A stretch of 19,648 nt of DNA from NCBI GenBank assembly GCA_022447405.1, contig JAKVCE010000009.1:1-19648 (forward strand), read 5' to 3'. This stretch comes from Planctomycetota bacterium (GTDB taxonomy: Bacteria; Planctomycetota; UBA1135; GCA-002686595). The notes beneath the pieces are model-generated. The model was not told the origin of the DNA. It did no database searches and worked only from the letters and a program-made list of their open reading frames with translations. Made by a program: the position numbers and the translations under genes. This document shows, piece after piece, positions 1 to 8,385 of the stretch; positions within the stretch are counted from its first letter, which is position 1, and every line of letters begins with the position of its first letter.

Positions 1-375
1 GCGCGCAGGGCGCTCACGAGCGCGAGCCGCCTCTCCGCCAAGGGGAAGCGGAGCACGCTCACGCCTGCCGACCTCGTCGCAGGAGCTCTGAGCGAGGGCC
101 CCGAACTCCCGCGTTCCTTCGGGGCGGACGCCGCGAGCGCTGCCGCGCTCCTGCGCCCCTTCGCTGAGGACGCGACCCCTCCGGAGCACAGGGAGCTCCC
201 CGACGACGACGAGCTCAGCCAGCTCTGGTCGAGCCTGACTGGAGGAGCAGGGAGCCTACAGGTCCTCGGACACATCCTCAGCGCTCCAGAGGAGGAACTC
301 GCTCAGGTCTTCCTGCGCCAAAAGGTGACCGCCGAGCTCTTGGAGCGTTCCAGAGAGGCCTTCCGGGATCCCTGA
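1..375 (+). CDS. Partial protein with a Clp_N-like repeat, C-terminal part
   Basis: An open frame runs from the first base of the window to a TGA at 373-375, giving 124 residues of a protein whose start lies upstream. Residues about 5-55 follow the pattern of one Clp N-terminal repeat: an Ala-spaced helix, then LTPADLVAGALSEG in the place where ClpC has a TEHLLLGL-type segment, then FGAD and a short Ala/Leu helix. The rest is an acidic linker (ELPDDDEL) and a helical tail. The gene ends 75 bp before the McsA-like gene and upstream of clpC, so a role in Clp substrate delivery or protein-arginine quality control is plausible. It does not show the C-terminus I would expect of an McsB arginine kinase. 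Seen: the open frame and the motif-like pattern. Inferred: the Clp_N relationship. A different helical protein is possible. Confidence 0.55.
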   Translation, partial: ARRALTSASRLSAKGKRSTLTPADLVAGALSEGPELPRSFGADAASAAALLRPFAEDATPPEHRELPDDDELSQLWSSLTGGAGSLQVLGHILSAPEEELAQVFLRQKVTAELLERSREAFRDP

Positions 376-389
376 TCTAGATTCACCCC

Positions 390-418
390 TCGACCCCGAG
401 GCCGTGGCAGGCTATATG
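390..418 (+). promoter_or_regulatory. Possible sigma70-type promoter for the McsA-like gene
   Basis: A TCGACC hexamer (390-395) and a TATATG hexamer (413-418) are 17 bp apart, matching 4 of 6 bases each to TTGACA and TATAAT. They lie in the 75 bp gap about 33 bp before the GTG start of the McsA-like gene. In a GC-rich genome such a match may occur by chance, so this is tentative. Confidence 0.25.
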
Positions 419-450
419 AGGGGCGCTCACCACGCGAAGAGAGACCACCC

Positions 451-1005
451 GTGATCTGCCAGAACTGCAACAAGAACAAAGCCACGATCCATGTGACAGA
501 CGTCTACCCGGCGACGGAAGAGACGCCCCAGTCGACGGTCAATGAGCACCACCTCTGCGAGATCTGCGCGCAGACCAAGGACCTCCCCCACACAAAGTCT
601 CCGGGGGAGACCGTCCAGGCGAATGTCTGGAAGCTCCTGCAGATCACCGCGGAGCAGACCAAGCAGCGCCGCAAGGAGCTCAAGTGCAAGACCTGTGGGA
701 TGTCCGTAGATGAGTTCCGCAGCAAGGGGAGGCTGGGCTGCGCGGATTGCTATGAGGTGTTCCGCGGACCGATCGCTGAGCTCTTGGAGCGGGTGCACGG
801 CGCGCTTGAGCACGTGGGCAGGGTTCCTGGGATCAGCGATGACGACCTCGAGCGTATGCAAGAGCTCAGCGAGCTGCGTCGAGAGCTCGACACTGCGATC
901 AGGGAAGAGGCCTACGAGAGCGCCGCAAACCTCCGGGACAAGATCAATCAGCTTGAGGGCGTCGAGGCTGAGGAGCCCGACGGAGCCCCGTCCGAGGGAG
1001 AGTGA
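451..1005 (+). CDS. mcsA: McsA-like zinc-finger protein with UVR motif
   Basis: This 184-residue protein has four CxxC pairs (C3/C6, C36/C39, C79/C82, C97/C100), enough for two zinc sites, and a UvrB/UvrC (UVR) motif near residues 144-169. This is the architecture of McsA, the zinc-binding activator of the protein-arginine kinase McsB and ClpC adaptor in Firmicutes; related proteins occur more widely. The start is GTG at 451, immediately followed by the conserved MICQNC opening. It has no strong Shine-Dalgarno sequence. It precedes clpC by 227 bp. In Bacillus the order is ctsR-mcsA-mcsB-clpC; here no mcsB lies between mcsA and clpC and no ctsR is visible. The acidic tail (residues 170-184) is not conserved in the family as I know it. 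The family call is secure, while the exact partner is inferred. Confidence 0.85.
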   Translation: MICQNCNKNKATIHVTDVYPATEETPQSTVNEHHLCEICAQTKDLPHTKSPGETVQANVWKLLQITAEQTKQRRKELKCKTCGMSVDEFRSKGRLGCADCYEVFRGPIAELLERVHGALEHVGRVPGISDDDLERMQELSELRRELDTAIREEAYESAANLRDKINQLEGVEAEEPDGAPSEGE

Positions 1006-1232
1006 GCCGACGTCACTCTCTGGGGGGTCGCCAGGGCCAAAAACGGGCTCTTCAGCCTATCCCTAGGCCCACAGTCGAGACCCGGAGGCACATCCAAGGC
1101 ATAATCAGCCTGTTCTGGGCCCAGACAGGATCCTCACCATCAACCTTGAGCCCCCGTACATCCGAAAGAGAACAAGACTGATTCACCGCACCGCATAAGC
1201 CCTGACACCGGGGCAGGCCCACGCAAGTAGAT

Positions 1233-3779
1233 ATGTTCGACCGCTTCACAGATCGCGCCAAAAAGGTCATGAACCTCGCCCGCCAAGAGGCCCAGAGGTT
1301 TAACCATGAGTACCTCGGGACTGAGCACGTCCTCCTCGGACTCGTCCAGGAGGGCAGCGGCGTCGCCGCCAACGTCCTCAAGCAGATGGGGGTGGATCTC
1401 GCCAAGATCCGCACAGAGGTCGAGAACATCGTCAAGACCGGTCCCTCCATGGTCACGATGGGTCAGCTGCCCTTCACCCCTCGCGCGAAGAAGGTGCTTG
1501 AGCTCTCCCTCGAAGAGGCCAGCAACCTAGGCCACAACTACATCGGCACCGAGCACCTGCTCCTCGGACTCATCAAGGAGAACGAGGGCATCGCCGCGCA
1601 GGTCCTGATGAACCTCGGCGTGAAGCTCGAAGAAGTCCGCGAAGAGGTCCTCGACTTCCTCGGCGCTGACGCCGTCGACGAAGAGGACGAGGACGCCGCG
1701 CTCACGGGTGACCCCCAGACCCACGGCGCCTCTAAGAGCAAGACCCCCGCACTCGACTCCTTCGGCCGCGACCTCACCGAGCTCGCGAGAGAGGGGAGCC
1801 TCGACAACGTGATCGGACGTGAGAACGAGATCGAGCGCGTCGTTCAGATCCTCTCACGCCGCACCAAGAACAACCCCGTGCTCCTCGGTGAGCCCGGCGT
1901 CGGCAAGACCGCGATCGTCGAAGGTCTCGCACAGCTCATCATCGGCAACGAGGTCCCTGAGATCCTCCGCAACCGCCGCATCGTCGTCCTCGACCTCGCC
2001 CTGATGGTCGCAGGTACGAAGTACCGCGGTCAGTTCGAGGAGCGCATCAAGGCCGTCATGACCGAGGTCCGTCGCGCAGGCGATGTCGTCCTCTTCATCG
2101 ACGAGCTCCACACGCTCGTGGGCGCTGGCGGCGCTGAAGGCGCGATCGACGCCTCCAACGTGCTGAAGCCCGCCCTCTCTCGCGGCGAGATCCAATGCAT
2201 CGGCGCGACCACCCTCGACGAGTACCGCAAGCACATCGAGAAGGACGGCGCCCTCGAGCGTCGCTTCCAGTCCGTGAACGTCGAGCCCCCCACCCGCGAC
2301 GAGGCCGTCGCGATCCTCAAGGGCCTGCGCGACCGCTACGAGTCGCACCACCGAGTGAACTTCACTGACGAGGCCTTGGAGGCCGCGGTCGACTTCAGCA
2401 TCCGCTACATCAACAACCGCTTCCTCCCGGACAAGGCGATCGACGTGATCGACGAGGCCGGCGCGCGCGTGCGGATCAAGTCCATGGTCCCCCCGCCGGA
2501 CGTGAAGGACCTCAACGAAGAGATCACCAGCCTCGAGCAGGCGAAGGACGAGGCCGTCACGGCGCAGGACTTCGAGAAGGCCGCCAAGCTCCGCGACGAC
2601 GCCTACCAGCTCAAGAAGAAGAAGGAAGAGATCCAGGCTGAGTGGCGTGAGCAGCAGAACTCCAACGAGCAGATCGGAGAGGTCACCGTGGATGTGATCG
2701 CCGAGACCGTCTCGAAGATGACGCGCATCCCCCTCACCCGCCTCGAGAAGGCGGAGGCAGAGCGCCTCCTCCAGATGGAGGAAGAGCTCGGCGCCATCGT
2801 CATCAACCAGGACGACGCCATCAGCGCGATCGCGCGCTCGATCAGGCGCTCCCGCTCAGGCCTCAAGGACCCGAAGCGGCCCACGGGTTCCTTCCTCTTC
2901 CTCGGCCCCTCGGGTGTCGGCAAGACCTATCTCTGCAAGCAGCTCGCACAGTTCCTCTTCGGTGACGAGGAGGCCGTCATCACGATGGACATGAGCGAGT
3001 ACATGGAGAAGCACAACGCCTCCCGCCTCGTCGGCGCGCCTCCTGGCTACGTCGGCTATGAGGAGGGCGGACAGCTCACTGAGCGCGTCAGGCGCCGCCC
3101 CTACTCGGTCGTGCTCCTCGACGAGATCGAGAAGGCACACCCGGACGTCTTCAACATGCTCCTTCAGATCATGGAGGAGGGACGCCTCACGGACTCCTTC
3201 GGTCGCCACGTCGACTTCTGCAACGTGGTCTTGATCATGACCTCCAACCTCGGCGCGCAGAACATGAAGGCGGGCAGCAAGCTCGGCTTCGACCGCGTCG
3301 GCGCCGGCCAGAGCGAGGCGAAGGAAGACGAGCGCAAGAAGCAGATCAAGAACGACGTGATGATCGAGGTCGAGCGGCACTTCCGCCCGGAGTTCCTCAA
3401 CCGCCTCGACGAGCTGGTGATCTTCAACCCGCTCACCCACTCGGACCTGCAGCGCATCGTCCACCTTCAGCTGGCGGACGTGGAAGCGCGCCTCGAGGAG
3501 AAGGGCGTCACGCTCGAGCTCAACGAGGCTGCCATCGACTTCCTCATCACCAAGGGCTTCCACGAGGACTACGGCGCGCGGCCCCTGCGTCGCGCGATCG
3601 AGCGCCACATCGAAGACCCCCTGGCAGAGGGCGTCCTGCGCGGCGAGTTCGAGAAGAGCAAGACCGTCAAGGTCACTGTCGCCGAGGACAACGAGGGCTT
3701 CAGCTTCTCCCAAGAGGCCAAGCCCGAGCCTGAGCCTGAGCCCGAAGCCGAGCCCGCAAACGCTGGCGACGACAGCTGA
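1233..3779 (+). CDS. clpC: ATP-dependent Clp protease ATP-binding subunit ClpC
   Basis: This 848-residue Hsp100 unfoldase uses ATP to unfold and thread substrates into the ClpP protease in the cytoplasm. Two Clp_N repeats span about 3-70 and 80-145. AAA domain D1 has Walker A GEPGVGKT (219-226) and Walker B VLFIDE (286-291). A UVR-type coiled middle segment (about 425-465) marks it as ClpC rather than ClpA or ClpB. D2 has Walker A GPSGVGKT (558-565), Walker B VVLLDE (626-631), sensor TSNLG (670-674) and an LGF tripeptide (684-686) in the position of the ClpP-binding loop. The C-terminus ends in a Pro-Glu repeat tail (EPEPEPEPEAEP), which is longer than usual. The start is the ATG at 1233, which fits the family N-terminus (FDRFTDRAKKV). 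The 227 bp upstream gap suggests its own promoter, but I see no convincing -10/-35 pair. A strong hairpin follows the stop. Confidence 0.97.
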   Translation: MFDRFTDRAKKVMNLARQEAQRFNHEYLGTEHVLLGLVQEGSGVAANVLKQMGVDLAKIRTEVENIVKTGPSMVTMGQLPFTPRAKKVLELSLEEASNLGHNYIGTEHLLLGLIKENEGIAAQVLMNLGVKLEEVREEVLDFLGADAVDEEDEDAALTGDPQTHGASKSKTPALDSFGRDLTELAREGSLDNVIGRENEIERVVQILSRRTKNNPVLLGEPGVGKTAIVEGLAQLIIGNEVPEILRNRRIVVLDLALMVAGTKYRGQFEERIKAVMTEVRRAGDVVLFIDELHTLVGAGGAEGAIDASNVLKPALSRGEIQCIGATTLDEYRKHIEKDGALERRFQSVNVEPPTRDEAVAILKGLRDRYESHHRVNFTDEALEAAVDFSIRYINNRFLPDKAIDVIDEAGARVRIKSMVPPPDVKDLNEEITSLEQAKDEAVTAQDFEKAAKLRDDAYQLKKKKEEIQAEWREQQNSNEQIGEVTVDVIAETVSKMTRIPLTRLEKAEAERLLQMEEELGAIVINQDDAISAIARSIRRSRSGLKDPKRPTGSFLFLGPSGVGKTYLCKQLAQFLFGDEEAVITMDMSEYMEKHNASRLVGAPPGYVGYEEGGQLTERVRRRPYSVVLLDEIEKAHPDVFNMLLQIMEEGRLTDSFGRHVDFCNVVLIMTSNLGAQNMKAGSKLGFDRVGAGQSEAKEDERKKQIKNDVMIEVERHFRPEFLNRLDELVIFNPLTHSDLQRIVHLQLADVEARLEEKGVTLELNEAAIDFLITKGFHEDYGARPLRRAIERHIEDPLAEGVLRGEFEKSKTVKVTVAEDNEGFSFSQEAKPEPEPEPEAEPANAGDDS

Positions 3780-3803
3780 GCGCTCAAGGGCGCGCTGACC
3801 ACC

Positions 3804-3833
3804 GCGAGGGGGCCTCTCTTGAGGCCCCCTCGC
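3804..3833 (+). terminator. Hairpin terminator after clpC
   Basis: A perfect 13 bp inverted repeat (GCGAGGGGGCCTC and GAGGCCCCCTCGC) with a TCTT loop lies 24 bp after the clpC stop and is followed by TCGATTT. The stem is very GC-rich. The T-run is short, so it is a strong but not textbook rho-independent terminator. Confidence 0.8.
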
Positions 3834-3938
3834 TCGATTTCAGGGGAGGACCCAGAGCCCAGGCTACCGCTGAGCGAAACCCGAGGTTCCAATGGGGGTT
3901 CAGGAGCCTCTGCTCCTCTGTCCACCACCCACGACTCT

Positions 3939-4721
3939 ATGAACAGCCTCCTCCTCACCCTCGCTCTCCTCTCCCCCACCCAGGACCCCGAGGTCGAGAC
4001 GCCCTCCAAGGAGCGCGTCGAAGAGGCTGTCGGAGAGCTCAGCGAGGCCTTCGGTAAGAAGGGCGGTGCAGAGGAGAAGATGCAGGCGATCACCGTCTCC
4101 TCAGAGGTCGTCCACCCTGAGGTCATCAAGTGGATCGCCAAGGGTCTCAAGGACGCTGATGACGAGGTCCGCGGGACGACGATCGAGGCGCTCCGCTTCA
4201 TGGAGCACCCTGACGCGAACGACGCCCTGGTCACGACGCTGAGACGCGACAAGAAGCTCCGCAAGAACGAAGACCTCTACGCGGCGCTGATCAAGGCCGT
4301 CTGCCAACACGCTAACCCGAAGTCCTTCTCCCTCATCACCGACTTCAACCTCAACGACGAGACCCGCGACACCCTGCGCGCCCGCGTCTACGGGATCGCA
4401 CGCTTCCGAACAGCTGACTCGGTGGAGGCGCTCTTTGATGTCATGAAGCGCGGCAGGAAGGGTCGCGTGCACGCCAACATGGGCGAGATCTCCACCGCCC
4501 TGATGGTCTTGACGGGCGTCGACCGCGGAAAGTCAGAGGCCGCTTGGACGAAGTGGTGGAACGACAACAAGCGCGACCTAAAGATCTCTCCAGAGCTCCC
4601 GAAGCTCCCGAAGAAGACCCTCACATCTTGGTCACGCTACTGGGGGCTCGAGGTGCCCGAGGAGCGCCGCACTCGCCGTGGCGAGCGCGGGGACGACCCC
4701 GAGGGCGACGGCAAGAGCTGA
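3939..4721 (+). CDS. HEAT-repeat-type protein, probably exported
   Basis: This 260-residue protein begins with a short hydrophobic stretch (LLLTLALLS, residues 4-12), which may be a minimal signal peptide, though the usual positive N-terminal charge is missing. The middle (about 50-180) contains helical pairs such as VIKWIAKGLKDADDEVRGT and a following ALRFME segment, typical of HEAT/PBS-lyase-like repeats that act as protein-binding scaffolds. The C-terminal part has a Trp-rich segment (AAWTKWWNDNK) seen in planctomycete HEAT proteins as I recall them. I chose the ATG at 3939: a longer in-frame start at 3819 would fall inside the clpC terminator, and its first 40 residues look non-coding. 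The stop is 7 bp before the DUF309 gene, suggesting co-transcription. The binding partner is unknown. Confidence 0.75.
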   Translation: MNSLLLTLALLSPTQDPEVETPSKERVEEAVGELSEAFGKKGGAEEKMQAITVSSEVVHPEVIKWIAKGLKDADDEVRGTTIEALRFMEHPDANDALVTTLRRDKKLRKNEDLYAALIKAVCQHANPKSFSLITDFNLNDETRDTLRARVYGIARFRTADSVEALFDVMKRGRKGRVHANMGEISTALMVLTGVDRGKSEAAWTKWWNDNKRDLKISPELPKLPKKTLTSWSRYWGLEVPEERRTRRGERGDDPEGDGKS

Positions 4722-4728
4722 CAGCCCC

Positions 4729-5112
4729 ATGTCCGAGGAGGAGTTCGACCCGAGCCGCCCGATCGAGGAGGCCCTCGCGGAGGGCGTCCGGCTCTTCAAC
4801 GCGGGCGAGTATGAGGAGAGCCATGAGGAGTTCGAGCACGGCTGGCTCTCGAGCGAGGCGAACGACTCGGAGTTCTTCAAAGGCCTCGTGCAAGCTGGGA
4901 TCTGCCTGCACAAGCTGCAGCAGGGACAGCTCGACGGAGCGGAGAAGCTGCACGCAGGGATGCGTCGCTACCTAGCGGCCTTCCTGCCCTCTCACCGAGG
5001 CGTCGACGTCGCAGCGCTCATGGATGAGATGCGCCCCTTCATCAAGGGAGCCTGCGAGCAGCCCCAGGCCATCGATTGGTCGGGCGCCCCGAAGATGAAG
5101 CTGGAGGTATAA
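4729..5112 (+). CDS. DUF309 family protein
   Basis: This 127-residue, all-helical cytoplasmic protein carries the DUF309 signature: FNAGEYEESHEEFEHGW (residues 23-39), an early helix with His, Glu and Trp, then GLVQAGICLHKLQQGQLDGA (52-71) and a final Leu-rich helix. The family is widespread in bacteria and archaea, with a conserved HE..E..W face, but has no established function. The ATG at 4729 is chosen because it gives the family-typical length; the upstream in-frame codons overlap the end of the HEAT gene. It lies 7 bp after that gene and 18 bp before the DUF418 gene. Confidence 0.85.
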   Translation: MSEEEFDPSRPIEEALAEGVRLFNAGEYEESHEEFEHGWLSSEANDSEFFKGLVQAGICLHKLQQGQLDGAEKLHAGMRRYLAAFLPSHRGVDVAALMDEMRPFIKGACEQPQAIDWSGAPKMKLEV

Positions 5113-5130
5113 GACCCCACACCTAGCGTC

Positions 5131-6306
5131 ATGGAGCACACCGCCCCCACCAAAACACCCCCTCGCCTCGCCTCGATGGACGCCATGCGCGGTCTGGCGA
5201 TCTTCGGCATCTTCATGGTGAACATCCAGGTGATGGCGATGCCCTTCGAGTGGATGATGGACCCCGACTATGCCGTGGGCGCAGAGGTCTGGGCCTGGGC
5301 CGCGACCACCGCGCTCTTCGAGTCGAACTTCGTCGCGATCTTCTCGATGCTCTTTGGCGCCGGGCTCATCCTCCAGATGCAGAGCGCAGAGAGGAAGGGC
5401 GCCGCCTTCGGCCCGCTCTACCTCCGACGCTTGGGCGTGCTCTTCGTCATGGGCCTCTTGCACGGGACGCTCCTCTTCCTGGGAGACATCCTGCTCCTCT
5501 ATTCGGTCGTCGGCCTGTTGCTCTTCTTCTGCAGGAAGCTCCAGCCCAAGACCTTGATGATGATCGGCGCCGTCCCGCTCCTCATCGCGATCTTCGGCGC
5601 GTTTGGGTTGGAGTACTTCAGCGAATATCTCACCGGGCAAGATCCAGAGGCAGAGATCCAGAGGCAGCTCGCCGTGCGACGAGAGGGGCCGCTCTCTGCG
5701 CTGCTCGCCTACCGGAGCATCGCCTTCGTGTTCTGGATGATCCTCTCCTCCCTCTGGTTCAACTGGCGGGTCCTGAGCATGCTCTTCTTGGGTGCAGCGC
5801 TAATGAAGCTCGGCTTCTTTGAGGAGCGCCGCGCGAGCTGGCACCGACGCGCCGCGCTCGTCGGCCTGACCCTCGGCCTCGGGCTCGAGGCGCTCACGAC
5901 CTGGAGCACCTGGCACGGCGAGCTCGGCCTCGCGGGCGGGCTCTTGGCCGGCGTCCATCAGCTCTCCAGCCTCGGACTAGCCCTCGGCTACATGGGCGCC
6001 GTCGCCCTCTTGGTCCACTCCAACACCCTGGCCTGGCTCACCCGCGGGCTCTCCGCCGTCGGTCGCCTCTCCCTCTCGAACTACATCATGCAGTCTGTCG
6101 TCGGGAACCTGCTCTTCACCTTCATCGGCCTCGCCTGGTTCGGAGAGCGCACCCGCTGGGAGCTCATGGGGATCGTCTGCGGGACCTTCTCCCTGCAGAT
6201 CGTGATCAGCCTGATCTGGCTCCGCTTCTTCCGGATCGGGCCCCTCGAGTGGGCCTGGCGCTCGCTGACGTACCTGAAGAGACAGCCGCTGCTGCGGAAG
6301 AGTTGA
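5131..6306 (+). CDS. DUF418 (YeiB-like) integral membrane protein
   Basis: This 391-residue protein is mainly hydrophobic with about nine predicted membrane segments. The N-terminus (SMDAMRGLAIFGIFMVNIQ, 15-33) matches the conserved D..RG....G....N opening of the YeiB/DUF418 group, which belongs to the acyltransferase-3-like membrane superfamily. The C-terminal DUF418 domain (about 235-391) has LSLSNYIMQSVVGNLLF, the family's SNYxxQS motif. Function is unknown in most members; envelope or osmolyte-related acyl transfer has been suggested for the superfamily. It follows the DUF309 gene closely. No Shine-Dalgarno sequence is visible before the ATG. Confidence 0.9.
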   Translation: MEHTAPTKTPPRLASMDAMRGLAIFGIFMVNIQVMAMPFEWMMDPDYAVGAEVWAWAATTALFESNFVAIFSMLFGAGLILQMQSAERKGAAFGPLYLRRLGVLFVMGLLHGTLLFLGDILLLYSVVGLLLFFCRKLQPKTLMMIGAVPLLIAIFGAFGLEYFSEYLTGQDPEAEIQRQLAVRREGPLSALLAYRSIAFVFWMILSSLWFNWRVLSMLFLGAALMKLGFFEERRASWHRRAALVGLTLGLGLEALTTWSTWHGELGLAGGLLAGVHQLSSLGLALGYMGAVALLVHSNTLAWLTRGLSAVGRLSLSNYIMQSVVGNLLFTFIGLAWFGERTRWELMGIVCGTFSLQIVISLIWLRFFRIGPLEWAWRSLTYLKRQPLLRKS

Positions 6307-6355
6307 CCCCTGAGATGGGCACGCGACCGGGGGCTGCTCGCGCAGTCCCTCTCGC

Positions 6356-7234
6356 ATGGGAGAGCGCGCGCACGAGATCCTCAAGATCGAATCCAACGGG
6401 CCGACCTGGCCGAGCAGGCTCAATGAGATCGATGCGCCTCCGGAGTCGCTCTGGTTGAGAGGTGATGAGGACGCGCTCGCTAGGTCTGGCTACATCGCCA
6501 TCGTGGGCACTCGCTCCCCCACTCCGTATGGCCTCGATCAGGCGCGGCGCTTCGCGATGAGCTTCGCGGCCGCCGGGGTCGTCGTCGTGAGCGGTCTGGC
6601 GCGGGGGATCGACGCCGCCGCGCACGCCGGCGCCTTGGACGCTGGCGGCGAGACGATCGCGGTCTTGGGCTGCGGCGTCGATCGCCCCTGGCCACAAGGC
6701 GAGGTGACAAGGCGGGTCTTAGAGGAGGGTCTGCTCATGAGCGAACACTCGCCTGGCACGGACCCCCGCCCCCACCACTTCCCCCTGCGCAACCGCCTCA
6801 TCTCAGGCCTCTCGGCAGGAGTGGTCGTCATCGAGGCCGCGGCGCGCTCCGGCTCCCTGATCACGGCGCGCTGGGCGGCCGATCAGGGCAGAGAAGTCTT
6901 CGCCCTGCCGGGCCGCGTAGACCAGCCCATGAGCCGCGGCGCGCACAAGCTCTTGCGAGAGGGCGCCGCGCTCGTCGAGGATCCGGGCGAGGTCCTCGCG
7001 GAGCTCTTCGGCGCGACCCAGGCGTCGGAGGACACCCCTCTCACCAAAGGGGACGCCGTCCTCGAGGAGCTCGCGCGCGGTGAGCGCACTGCGGACGAGC
7101 TCAGCGCTGCGACGGGCGTCGAGGTGCGCGCGCTCCTCGCCAGGCTGGTCGAGGGTGAGCTCGCTGGCCTCGTCACGCGCGGGCCCGGCGGGCTCTATCG
7201 CCTCACGAGGAGGAGTTCCCGCGGTCCCGCTTAG
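6356..7234 (+). CDS. dprA: DNA-processing protein DprA
   Basis: This 292-residue protein has the Rossmann-like DprA/Smf domain: YIAIVGTRSPTPYG (46-59), VVVSGLARGIDAAAH (76-90), IAVLGCGVDRPWP (101-113), FPLRNRLISGLS (142-153) and ARSGSLITARWAADQGRE (163-180), followed by VFALPG. A winged-helix DprA_C domain is at about 228-284. DprA binds incoming single-stranded DNA and loads RecA during natural transformation. The N-terminal helix-hairpin-helix/SAM-like region of longer DprA proteins is missing: a TGA at 6311-6313 blocks this frame and no alternative start lies between it and 6356. The ATG has no clear ribosome-binding site. The TAG stop overlaps the TAA of the convergent 66-residue gene (bases 7231-7234). 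Confidence 0.95.
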   Translation: MGERAHEILKIESNGPTWPSRLNEIDAPPESLWLRGDEDALARSGYIAIVGTRSPTPYGLDQARRFAMSFAAAGVVVVSGLARGIDAAAHAGALDAGGETIAVLGCGVDRPWPQGEVTRRVLEEGLLMSEHSPGTDPRPHHFPLRNRLISGLSAGVVVIEAAARSGSLITARWAADQGREVFALPGRVDQPMSRGAHKLLREGAALVEDPGEVLAELFGATQASEDTPLTKGDAVLEELARGERTADELSAATGVEVRALLARLVEGELAGLVTRGPGGLYRLTRRSSRGPA

Positions 7235-7431
7235 TCCAGAGAGGCTCCGGTGCTCTCGATCACGAGCATCACCGCTGCGACGACCGCACACCCCACGAGG
7301 AACACCATGTATCGCTTGGGGAGATCCTTCAGCGCCTCTTCATCACCTTGGTGGTTGAAGAAGGCACCGAGGGTGACGATCGCCAAGGAGATCAAGGCGA
7401 GGAGCCCGAGGTGGACGACGAGGTCGTTCAC
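7231..7431 (-). CDS. Small two-helix membrane protein, 66 residues
   Basis: This 66-residue protein has two predicted TM helices (about 5-26 and 42-61) joined by an acidic/basic loop (NHQGDEEALKDLPKRY). The GTG start at 7431 overlaps the TGA of the upstream DUF6677-like gene (GTGA, 7431-7428). A strong Shine-Dalgarno AAGGAGG lies at 7445-7439, inside that gene's last codons, with a 7-nt spacing, which supports the gene as real and translationally coupled. I do not recognise a family. It is probably a partner of the upstream membrane protein. Its stop overlaps dprA's stop. Confidence 0.75.
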   Translation of the reverse strand: MNDLVVHLGLLALISLAIVTLGAFFNHQGDEEALKDLPKRYMVFLVGCAVVAAVMLVIESTGASLD

Positions 7432-8267
7432 GCTGACGCCTCCTTCGCGGTCGCGCTGCGTCGAGGCGAGCTGTCTTCGCTCATCCCTTCGAGCGCGCGC
7501 TCTTCGCCCCAGCTGTAGACGTCCAAGATCGCGAGGATGTTCAAGAGGCCCGCCAGGGAGGCGAGGACGAGGCCTGCCTCCGCGTACTTGATCTCCCCCT
7601 TCACCTCCGGGTGTCCCCAGAGCCGCTCAAGGCCGATCGCTGGGAGGCCGCCCATGAGCTGTCCGCCCCAGTAGTAGAAGTGTCGCTCCCGGTCGAGGTT
7701 CGAGGCCTCAGCGAGCCAGGTCCCCAAGATGAGGAGCCCCGTCAACATGACGAAGATGATGAGGGCGCGCGTGCGGCGGCCTTGGACTAAGTGGCCTCCA
7801 CCTGGGACGAGCCACCCGAAGAGGCAGGCGCCTGAGACGGGCAGCTGGCCCAAGCCCGGCTCCTCCAAACCACGCGCGTCGGAGTTCGCCTTCACCATCA
7901 AGAACAGGTTGAGGATCCCGGAGCACGCCGTGCACAAGGTCCCGATGTAGACGGTGTCCGGGAACACCCGCGGAAAGCCTGGGCCGAAGCCATAGGTGCG
8001 CGACTGCCAGAGCAGCCCCGAGAGGTTCCCGAGCTCCGGGGCCAGAGCGGGAGCGAGGGGACCGCGCAGCTCCTTGTTCAGGAATTCAAAGCCCATGCCG
8101 TCTGAGAGCTCGAGCCCCAGCCAGTAGAGGCCCCAGACCACCGCGAAGCCCAGGACCCCGGTCAGGGCCTTGCCGATGTAGAGGTGGCCCGCGCCTGGTA
8201 TGAACCAGGTCAAGAGGGCGGCGACGTTGGGGTCGCCAGTGCGCTTAGGGGGTCGTGAGGGGGGCAT
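7428..8267 (-). CDS. DUF6677-like multi-pass membrane protein
   Basis: This 279-residue protein has about six TM segments and two copies of a PGxGHL motif (PGAGHLY at 24-30 after LLTWFI, and PGGGHL at 155-160 after GWLV). Each is followed by a gly/basic turn and a hydrophobic helix, which is the pattern of TM2/DUF6677-type proteins common in planctomycetes. The two motifs suggest an internal duplication. Function is not known. I chose the ATG at 8267, since the preceding in-frame residues to 8297 look like a low-complexity extension. The gene overlaps the downstream 66-residue gene by 4 bp and is divergent from the acetyltransferase/GT2 gene across 146 bp. Confidence 0.8.
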   Translation of the reverse strand: MPPSRPPKRTGDPNVAALLTWFIPGAGHLYIGKALTGVLGFAVVWGLYWLGLELSDGMGFEFLNKELRGPLAPALAPELGNLSGLLWQSRTYGFGPGFPRVFPDTVYIGTLCTACSGILNLFLMVKANSDARGLEEPGLGQLPVSGACLFGWLVPGGGHLVQGRRTRALIIFVMLTGLLILGTWLAEASNLDRERHFYYWGGQLMGGLPAIGLERLWGHPEVKGEIKYAEAGLVLASLAGLLNILAILDVYSWGEERALEGMSEDSSPRRSATAKEASA

Positions 8268-8385
8268 GGAGGATGCTGTCGACGGGGGTTCTACCACCCT
8301 TTCTGCCGCTCAGCGAGGAGCCAAGGGAGGAATCAGGACGATCTGGGATCCTCCCGACCAATCACCAGGGCGGGGATAGGCTTGG

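Noticed and set aside
1055..1068. GCCTA/TAGGC hairpin after mcsA as a terminator
   Set aside because: Only a 5 bp stem with no T-tract; too weak to call.
2856..3713. 285-codon open frame on the minus strand inside clpC
   Set aside because: It is antisense to a conserved ClpC region and rich in repetitive Leu/Val/Glu; a shadow of GC-rich coding sequence.
3720..3760. Repeat tract coding EPEPEPEPEAEP as a tandem DNA repeat of interest
   Set aside because: A simple codon-level low-complexity tail of ClpC, with no sign of a mobile or regulatory element.
3819..3938. N-terminal extension of the HEAT-type protein
   Set aside because: It would start inside the clpC terminator hairpin and has Pro/Ser/Gly-rich non-coding composition.
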